Assembly (NCBI GenBank): GCA_027576995.1
Contig: JANBQC010000054.1
Span: forward strand, 1-64,000
Length of the DNA: 64,000 nt
Origin: Dimargaris cristalligena
Taxonomy: Eukaryota; Kickxellomycota; Dimargaritomycetes; Dimargaritales; Dimargaritaceae
Direction: 5' to 3'
Notes under the pieces: model-generated
The model's input: only the letters and a program-made list of their open reading frames with translations
Databases searched by the model: none
What the model was told of the DNA's origin: nothing
Shown: one piece after another, positions 57,407 through 64,000 of the stretch
Layout of the letters: each line of letters opens with the position of its first letter
Position numbering within the stretch: the stretch's first letter is position 1
Program-made: the position numbers and the translations under genes

Positions 57407-58829
57407 CTATTGGTTGTTATTACCCTGGCCCCGCATGAACTGCTCGGCCATACCGCGCAGGTCGGGGTTATTGGCAAAGGCAGCCATAGGATTATCGGAA
57501 TCGGCACCACCGGGATTATTGCCGCTCATAAACTGTTGGGCCATCTCGCGCATCTGGGGGTTGTTCATCATCGAGGCCATAGGGTCAGCCGAGTCACCGC
57601 CACCAGCACCACCGCCCATCATACTTTGGGCCATCTGGCGAATAGCAGGATTACTCATGAGGTTAGCCAAACCGCCGTTACCCATCATCTGACTGGCCAT
57701 GTTCATGAGAGCGGGGTTATTAAGCAAACCATTGAAATCCATGCCCGCACCGGGTCCGCGGGCCCCGGCCTCACCGGTATTCGCCGACGATGATCCGTCC
57801 GCCGAGGAGGTGGTAGTTGCGGCTTGGCTATCGGAGCCTTCGGAGCGAGGGGAAATGGCAGCGTCAGACTCTTCGAGGCGACGTTGGGCAACCGACCGGG
57901 AGGTGATAATGTTGGCGTTGTTGGGCTCCAGTTCCAGGCACTGGTCGTAGGCCTTGACGGCCAGGTCGAATTGCTTCAGGCCGTAGTAGGCATGGGCCAG
58001 GCGGCTGTATGCCTTGGCGTATTGGGGGGCTAAACGAATGGCGGCATTGGCGTCATCGACGGACTTGTTGAAGTCGCCACTCTGGCTGTAAGCGGCCGAC
58101 CGGTTGGCAAAGTAGATGTGGTTGTGGGGGTTGATGGCGATGGCCTCGGTGTAGAGACGGATGGCGTCGGCGTACTGCTGGCTACTGAGGGCCTTGTTAC
58201 CGGCGGCCTTGAGCTCCTCGGCCTTGGCCTTTTGCTCGTCGGTTAAAGGGGCGGGGTAGTCGTCCGAAGCGCCACTCGCGGAGTCGTTGGAGGAAGCAGT
58301 CTATGCAAGGAGGGTAGTATAAATGGCATGGTACGTTGATAGGGAGATAAACACGTGGGCTGATAATTATGGAAAGGGGAGCATGGCAAATCAATGGAGA
58401 GTATAATTCAGGTGGATTCACATGAGCTCGACTGTACTCACCTTCTTGGCAGCCATCTTGTCCTGGGTCTTCAAGTAGATATCGAACACATTTTGCAGGG
58501 TGGCGGGTTTGATGGACAGCTGGGAGCGCTGGGCCTCGTCGCTTAAATCCACGCCGAAGGACTCGGCGATGCAGTCGATGGCCACTAAATAGGGAATTAT
58601 CAATCGCAGCAAGGGACATGAGGGTGGGTTATTGCACAAGATATTGCTCTAGAAGACAGGCAAGAATTTCAGCGAAAACCTGTTCAGACAAGCTGGCTTC
58701 CTAGGGGCAAACGGTCGCTTCTTTACCTTCAAGGGACTCGGCATTGGAGCTGTGGACGGTGTTGTTGGCGATGGAGCCCTGCAGGTAGTCAATGATGGCC
58801 ACGACCAATTTGCGCTGAGTGTCGTCCAT
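57407..58829 (-). CDS. SGT2: Small glutamine-rich TPR co-chaperone
   Basis: It receives tail-anchored proteins and hands them to the GET pathway, in the cytosol. Three exons, 58829-58727, 58584-58442 and 58300-57407, join in phases 1 and 0 over introns of 142 and 141 bases, giving 379 residues. Residues 1-60 form the N-terminal dimerisation domain (MDDTQRKLVVAIIDYL, then VAIDCIAESFGVDL across intron 1) that binds Get4/5. Three TPR units lie at ~109-210 (AAGNKALSSQQYADAIRLYT, then NRSAAYSQSGDFNKSVDDA and SRLAHAYYGLKQFDLAVKAY). The C-terminal third (~265-379) has Met/Asn/Gln-rich NNP-type repeats (LLNNPALMNMASQMM, MMNNPQMREMAQQFM) that form the substrate-binding region. Exon 3 has no ATG before the C-terminal repeat region, so the spliced model is needed to see the gene. 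Confidence 0.92.
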
Positions 58830-59722
58830 GGTTAAACTGGAGGGAGGAAAGGAGGGCTGGCTCGAGGTATAAAGAAGGGGAGTTAAGGTAAGGAGGGATC
58901 CGGGTTAGTTAGAGGGTTAAGTAACTATGAATGGAGTCGGGGGAGTTTAGATGGAGAAGATGGGGAAAGGGGCGTAAACATAGAAAGGGAGAAGTGGCCA
59001 AGGTGCTTGATACCACGGTTTTCAGAGACTGGAGGGAGGGATACCCTTACTTCTTACTGGTTCAATTCCCCACTAACTAGTTAACTATAAACTGCGCCCT
59101 ATTATAGTTAGGGTCGTCACTGTACAATGCGCCCCTAAAGAATCATTAACAATTCCTTGGCGCTCGGGTAAATTCTGGAAATACTTAGACTGCAGTTGAA
59201 GGTATCATCTTATCAATCCGGGTTTATGTGACACAGGGCTCTTCCATCTTCCAAGGGCGGATAAATGAAAAGAGGCTCTTCGGTTTATTACCTTTGTGCC
59301 CAAGCCGAGAAGGCATTGTCTGTACCATCAGCAGTACTTCTTAATGGGTACAGTTAGTTGGTTAGTGGGGAGGGGCTTCGGGAGCTTAGCCCGCCAAAAG
59401 TGGTACAGGCAGGCCCTACAGATCCACTGAAGCGTTCCCCAAGTCCCCGCCTGCGTCCAATTCATTTACCAAGAGCTGCCACATCACTCCAATGGAAACT
59501 ACACACCTTCCTTGATCAGCTCCCATCGTCTGCTGTTGACTCACCTTATGATTCATTTCCCAGCGCCTTCCAATTTTATTTCGCCCATTGGTCTACTACC
59601 CACTTAATCCCTTACCAATCCCCGGCTTTTGGGCTCTTCTATTCAACCCCGCCCCTTATTTCTGTTTATTCCGTCCTCTGTATCCCCCAACCTTTCGCAT
59701 TATTAGACAGTAGCCACTTCCG
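58830..59722. other. Divergent promoter between SGT2 and GCD2
   Basis: The start codons lie 893 bases apart, facing away from each other. No gene is supported between them. A shared promoter is likely. Confidence 0.5.
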
Positions 59723-60961
59723 ATGAGTAATTCAGCATCGTCCAGCCCCCGGCTACCGTCGGCCAGCAATACCCCGAAGCCCAAGGCCAAGGCTCCCAAG
59801 AGCGAAAAGCCCGCCAAGCAGGCTCCGAAAAACGCAGGCCCCGGGAAAGCCGCCAAGGTCAACAACGCCTCCAAGGGCGGAGCAGCCTCCTCCTCCTCTA
59901 CCCCCGCTGCGAAAAAAATCTCCCCCTTGTTCGCCCATTTGGAGGAGCGGGAGTACCCGGCCACCACCGCCCAGGCCCCCTCGGGCGTGCATCCCTGTGT
60001 GCGCTCCCTCGGCCTCCAGTTCGCCGAGCTTAAAATCTGCGGGTCCACGGCCCGCTGCCTGGCCATGCTCAATGCCTTCAAACAAGTGATTGAGGATTAC
60101 CAAACCCCGTCCCAAACCACCCTGTGCCGCCACTTGCCCACTTATTTGTCCATCCAAATCAGTTACCTCGTCAGTATGCGCCCCATGGCCGTCACCATGG
60201 GTAACGCCATCCGCTTCCTCAAGTACCACATCTCCATCCTGGATATCGATCTGCCCGAGAGCGACGCCAAAGGGCAGCTCATTGAAAAAATCGATGAATT
60301 TATCCGCGACCGCATCACCGCCGCCGACCGCCTGATTGTCCAATACGGCCTGCAGAAAATCCAGGACGGTGATGTCGTATTGACCTACGCTTGCTCGTCC
60401 ATCGTCAAGACCCTGCTTATTGCCGCCCACCAGGCCGGTATCCAGTTCCGGGTCATTGTCATCGATTCCCGTCCGTTATTGGAGGGCCTGAAGTTGCTCC
60501 GGGATTTGGCTACGGCGGGCCTAGCGTGCACCTACGCTTACATCAACTCCATTAGCTCCACAATGAAGGAGGCCACTAAAGTGTTTTTGGGGACCCACGC
60601 CGTTCTGGCCAACGGCGCCCTGTTTTCCCGGGCCGGTACGGCCCTGGTGGCTATGACCGCCCATCGGCGCAATATTCCCGTGATTGTCTTTTCCGAAATT
60701 TACAAATTCACCGAGCGGGTCCAACTCGACTCGGTCGTCATGAACGAATTGGGCGACCCTCATGATTTGGCCGCCCATAAGGACGGCTCGCCCATTGACC
60801 CGGCCGCCTCGCTCACCAATTGGAAATCCGTTAATAACCTAAATCTGCTGACCCTCATGTACGATGTGACGCCCACCGAATACCTCAGCATGGCCATTAC
60901 CGAAGTTGGCATGATTCCATTCACCAGTGTTCCCGTCGTCCTTCGCGAATATCGCCTCTGA
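59723..60961 (+). CDS. GCD2: Translation initiation factor eIF2B subunit delta
   Basis: This is a regulatory subunit of the guanine-nucleotide exchange factor for eIF2, in the cytoplasm. The protein has 412 residues in one exon. The first ~65 residues are a lysine/alanine/serine-rich, basic extension, typical of the delta rather than alpha or beta subunits. The catalytically silent eIF2B-fold follows: RPMAVTMGNAIRFLK, DGDVVLTYACSSIV, RVIVIDSRPLLEG, TYAYINSISSTMKEATKVFLG, HAVLANGALFSRAGTALVA and YKFTERVQLDSVVMNELGDP, the segments shared by delta subunits. It is shorter than many fungal Gcd2 proteins because the N-terminal extension is brief. AATAAA lies ~140 bases past the stop. Confidence 0.92.
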   Translation: MSNSASSSPRLPSASNTPKPKAKAPKSEKPAKQAPKNAGPGKAAKVNNASKGGAASSSSTPAAKKISPLFAHLEEREYPATTAQAPSGVHPCVRSLGLQFAELKICGSTARCLAMLNAFKQVIEDYQTPSQTTLCRHLPTYLSIQISYLVSMRPMAVTMGNAIRFLKYHISILDIDLPESDAKGQLIEKIDEFIRDRITAADRLIVQYGLQKIQDGDVVLTYACSSIVKTLLIAAHQAGIQFRVIVIDSRPLLEGLKLLRDLATAGLACTYAYINSISSTMKEATKVFLGTHAVLANGALFSRAGTALVAMTAHRRNIPVIVFSEIYKFTERVQLDSVVMNELGDPHDLAAHKDGSPIDPAASLTNWKSVNNLNLLTLMYDVTPTEYLSMAITEVGMIPFTSVPVVLREYRL

Positions 60962-61655
60962 GTTGCGCCTATTTGCGGGGGGTGGAGTGAGGTTTTTCAT
61001 TTTTTATTCTTGATTGATTGATTTAAGTCTGGGGTCTGTGAATATGAATCAATGTCCTCCGTGCCTGCCTCATATTGCCCGGTTGTCTATTTCTAGCTGA
61101 ATAAAGTTATTTGCTATAATACCTCAATAGTTTAGTTGGTAAAGTGATAATATGGCAGTGTAAATCATTTTTATTACTGGTATTAAATCGGTCTACACGC
61201 TATGCTGTCCAGAGGGGAGGTTATACCCTGCACTGTAAATAAAATGTGGCTCTAGTCAAGTCACGTGCCTATTTTTACCTATCCCTCTACCAGTTCCAAG
61301 GGCCAATTTTTCTAGCATTTCTATATGATTTTTAACAGTCGCCTAACTACCCAGTTTGTAGGCTCCATGTACTATAGTAATTTTTCGTTTGTTCTTTTTT
61401 TAATCTGTATGTTCAACCCTCTCCACCCTTAAAGAAAAGTCAACTTGATTAGCACTCAAACTGCAAAGCCAAGTGGTTTACTCGTATATGGTGTTTTTTA
61501 CCGCCAGCCTATTCCTTTTGTTGCATCGTCGTTTCTCTTCCATGTTCTCTGTACTATAAGCATTGCCCGATCCTCTCTCCTCTTGTAGGAATCTACCCCC
61601 CCCCCCCCACTTATATTTACCCGCTCCCGTAGCCGGCCCCACCACTCCGTCGACC
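60962..61655. other. Spacer between GCD2 and RCL1
   Basis: It contains the GCD2 3' end and RCL1 promoter. A tRNA-like stretch near 61122-61195 does not fold convincingly. A C run (61599-61609) lies just upstream of the RCL1 start. Confidence 0.5.
61100..61105 (+). promoter_or_regulatory. Likely polyadenylation signal of GCD2
   Basis: AATAAA about 140 bases after the GCD2 stop, in AT-rich context. Confidence 0.45.
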
Positions 61656-62738
61656 ATGAGCAGCACCCTGGTTCTTAAATACGAGGGCCACAATTACTTC
61701 CGCCAGCGTCTGGTCATGGCCACGCTGGCCGGCCGCGTCGTGAAAATTGATAAAATCCGGCACCAAGCCGAACGGCCCGGTCTGGAGGATTTCGAAGCCA
61801 GTTTCCTCCGCCTCCTCGATAAAATTTCCAACGGTTCAACCATTGACATTGGCTACACCGGTACCTCCATGATCTACAAACCCGGCATTCTGACCGGCGG
61901 TAAAATCAACCACGATTGTCCCTCCAGTCGGGGCATTGGCTATTTTCTCGAAGCCCTGCTGGTGCTGGCCCCGTTCTGTAAGAACCCGCTCACGGTTCGC
62001 CTGACGGGGGTGACTTCCAACGATCTGGACCTGTCGGTGGACACGCTGCGTACCGTCGCTTTACCGCAACTGCTCAAGTTCGGCGTGGCTGAAGACGCCC
62101 AATTACGGATTGCCAAACGGGGGTCGGCCCCCCTGGGCGGCGGTGAAGTGCACTTTAGCTGTCCCATCGCCAACGGAGTCCAGCCCGTCCAGTTAGTCGA
62201 CGAGGGCCGGATCAAACGCATCCGGGGTATCATTTACTCCACCCGAGTGGCCCCCGAAATTCCCAACCGGGTGGTCAGTTCGGCCCGGTCCGTCCTCAAC
62301 CGGTTTATCCCCGATATCTATCTCTACACCGATGTCTTCAAAGGGGCCGACGCCGGTCGTTCATCCGGGTATGGCATATCGCTGGTTGCTGAAAGTACGA
62401 CCGGTGCTCTCTTGTCCGCCGAAATGGCCGGCTCCTCCGATCAGCCCCCCGAAGAATTCGGTCGCCTCGCGGCTAAACAGCTGCTCAAGGAAATCGATCG
62501 CGGCGGTGTCTTCGATAGCAATACCCAGTGGATGGCCTTACTCATGATGGTCCTGAGTTCCGAAGACGTGTCCAAAGTCCGACTCGGTAAACTCACCGAA
62601 TTCACGATACAGTATCTGCGGGACCTGAAACAGATGTTCGGCGTAACATTTAAGATTAAGCCCGACCCGGCTACGAAAACGGTCCTTTTGACTTGTGTGG
62701 GTACCGGCTACATTAATATTGGCAAGAAGCGCAATTAA
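61656..62738 (+). CDS. RCL1: RNA 3'-terminal phosphate cyclase-like protein
   Basis: This is a nucleolar factor of the small-subunit processome that acts with Bms1 in early 18S rRNA processing. The protein has 360 residues in one exon, starting at MSSTLVLKYEGHNYFRQRL; the upstream part of the frame has no ATG and is proline-rich, so it is leader. Features of the Rcl1 branch of the cyclase family are present: the N-terminal GHNYFRQRL strand-turn, DIGYTGTSMIYKPGILTGG, SSRGIGYFLEALL, TGVTSNDLDLSVDTLRTVALP, RGSAPLGGGEVHF and YGISLVAESTTGALLSAEM. The family lost the cyclase active site, and I see no sign that this copy regained it. AATAAA at 62871-62876 is the likely poly(A) signal. It follows GCD2 in tandem. 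Confidence 0.93.
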   Translation: MSSTLVLKYEGHNYFRQRLVMATLAGRVVKIDKIRHQAERPGLEDFEASFLRLLDKISNGSTIDIGYTGTSMIYKPGILTGGKINHDCPSSRGIGYFLEALLVLAPFCKNPLTVRLTGVTSNDLDLSVDTLRTVALPQLLKFGVAEDAQLRIAKRGSAPLGGGEVHFSCPIANGVQPVQLVDEGRIKRIRGIIYSTRVAPEIPNRVVSSARSVLNRFIPDIYLYTDVFKGADAGRSSGYGISLVAESTTGALLSAEMAGSSDQPPEEFGRLAAKQLLKEIDRGGVFDSNTQWMALLMMVLSSEDVSKVRLGKLTEFTIQYLRDLKQMFGVTFKIKPDPATKTVLLTCVGTGYINIGKKRN

Positions 62739-62870
62739 TAAACCAACAAACACTTATAGCATCGATTGCCCCTATGCCTCCGTATGTTTCTTAATTAATT
62801 GGATAACGATTGGCTGCCCCCTACCGGATGCCCTTTTTCTTGTTGAACTTCACTACCCCTACATAATTCA

Positions 62871-62876
62871 AATAAA
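62871..62876 (+). promoter_or_regulatory. Likely polyadenylation signal of RCL1
   Basis: AATAAA 133 bases after the RCL1 stop codon. Confidence 0.45.
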
Positions 62877-63059
62877 CAAATCATATTTATTTATGTCTAG
62901 TTGCTAGAGAATATAGTTAGTGGTGGTGCTTAGTATTCTTCATGGGGTGCTTAGAATAGGTTATCGTCAAAAATTGGGCGTTAATACTACAGGGGAAACC
63001 CCTATTGACCAAGTGCGTGAGCAATGTTGGCTAATAGGAATGCAGAATAGCTAATATAT

Positions 63060-63570
63060 TCGATTATTTGGACAATCTGGTGCTAACATTCCCCGGTCTG
63101 CAAACACTCAAAGATATACTGACTAAAAAGCTTACTGGCCCTCCAAAATCAGAAATATAGTACTCCTTGACGCCCTGGCGGACATGTCGGCCAGGAAGGA
63201 TTTTAGGAACCTCCAACGAATTGGGCCAATGAATTATGTAATGCTTTCATGTTATCAATTCTACATGACCTGCAATTGACTTATTTCCAACCACGCTATA
63301 TCCAAGGCAACGATCAACCAGTCCTACGCCGAAAATTAGCCATTAACAGGTTTACTATATCCAGCCGTGTTGCTCCGTCACTACTTCAGCGTGTTTATTT
63401 TCACATTGTTCAACAGCCTTGGTCAATTTAGTTCCAGGTCTCGTGATCCTACCTGAATTAATAGCCCAAGCTATCTCCAAGTATCCGGATAACCAGGTTG
63501 GCTTCGCTCGCCAAATTACGCCAATTGCTATGATGTCCATAGAACTACACGTTGCCCTTTGCGTTTGAAC
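63060..63570 (+). pseudogene. Decayed coding stretch of unknown family
   Basis: Protein-like readings follow one another in different frames: YLDNLVLTFPGLQTLKDI then LTKKLTGPPKSEI up to a TAG; HDLQLTYFQPRYIQGNDQ then INRFTISSRVAPSLLQRVYF; and ALVNLVPGLVILPELIAQAI then SKYPDNQVGFARQITPIAM up to a TGA. The order and composition suggest a single old gene with frame breaks. The FPGLQTL-type wording is reminiscent of leucine-rich or F-box proteins, but this is a weak impression. Chance remains possible. Confidence 0.25.
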
Positions 63571-64000
63571 TCCAAGGTCTAAGGATCCTCGCATTTTTTA
63601 AACCATATATTATTACCCATAGTAGTATGTTATTAATTCTATATCTCGTACGACCGTCCTTTTATATATATGCATCTTCCCGCCTCGAAACAACCAGGCT
63701 GTAGTTTCCTGCCCTCGGGACTATCTAGCATTGAAGTGTACTATTACCACCGCGATTCAGTAGCTAATATTTATTTGTTAGTTCGTCCGCTACATCATCG
63801 TGTCTACTTGAATTAGACATGTTAATTTATTGTACATGATGCTTAGAAATACAGTTATAAAATGAGACTAGGGTGCAGAACCAATGCACTATGACGCTAG
63901 TTTAGGCTTATGATGAAAATGCCGAGTTATATACGAACAATAATTAATAAATAATGTATAGGTGATGTATAAAATATGGGCAATAAAAATTAAAATAAAT

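Larger units (their letters stand above)
62739..64000. other. Right-hand spacer
   Basis: AT-rich DNA without an intact gene. Protein-like but broken frames occur between about 63060 and 63570 (listed separately). The region may continue to a gene beyond the window. Confidence 0.4.

Noticed and set aside
61122..61195. tRNA-like sequence (TAGTTTAGTTGGTAAAG with a later ATCGGTC)
   Set aside because: The D-arm-like part is suggestive, but I could not pair an acceptor stem or an anticodon stem with a standard anticodon loop. A tRNAscan-SE run would decide.
1..64000. CRISPR arrays, bacterial operons, riboswitches, rRNA genes
   Set aside because: No regularly spaced direct repeats, no ribosome-binding-site-led gene chains, and no rRNA-like conserved segments were seen; the gene structure is eukaryotic.

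Overview
The window looks like nuclear DNA of an early-diverging (zygomycete-grade) fungus. Genes have short GT-AG introns, coding exons are rich in G/C at third codon positions, and the spacers are AT-rich with many (TA)n tracts. The gene content is typically fungal: a Zn2Cys6 transcription factor, a Kar9-type protein, Pah1/lipin, and N-terminally extended eIF2B-delta. A Zoopagomycota/Kickxellomycotina-like source is my guess only; no rRNA or other marker is present. All codons read sensibly in the standard code.

Layout. 1-5.3 kb: an intact NmrA-like gene and a trihelix/Myb-SANT-like protein, both on the minus strand. 5.3-11.7 kb: a long spacer without a convincing gene. 11.8-21.7 kb: COQ7 (five exons), PAH1/lipin (two exons) and APT1 (three exons), all minus. 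22.2-31 kb: a decayed coding stretch, a Zn2Cys6 factor, ERG10 (four exons) and a C2H2 factor, all minus. 32.3-41.6 kb: a KAR9-like gene and UPF2/NMD2 (three exons), both plus. 43.2-44.3 kb: a broken paralogue of the NmrA-like gene. 44.7-53.9 kb: a repeat-rich accessory tract with an assembly gap, a 2.8-kb element with ~0.6-kb terminal inverted repeats and broken internal frames, and one possible small secreted protein gene. 53.9-62.7 kb: housekeeping genes SNAPC4-like (two exons), SGT2 (three exons), GCD2 and RCL1. 62.7-64 kb: spacer with a possible decayed coding stretch.

The intact genes serve separate core functions: ubiquinone synthesis (COQ7), phosphatidate dephosphorylation (PAH1), purine salvage (APT1), acetoacetyl-CoA/sterol synthesis (ERG10), nonsense-mediated decay (UPF2), snRNA transcription (SNAPC4-like), tail-anchored protein targeting (SGT2), translation initiation (GCD2) and 18S rRNA maturation (RCL1). 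No operon-like pathway cluster is visible. Exon joins were deduced by reading splice sites and checking that phases and lengths stay in frame; none was tested with transcripts. The strongest leads are the long-TIR element, the NmrA-like gene/pseudogene pair with a shared TATA box, and the dispersed short repeats in the spacers.
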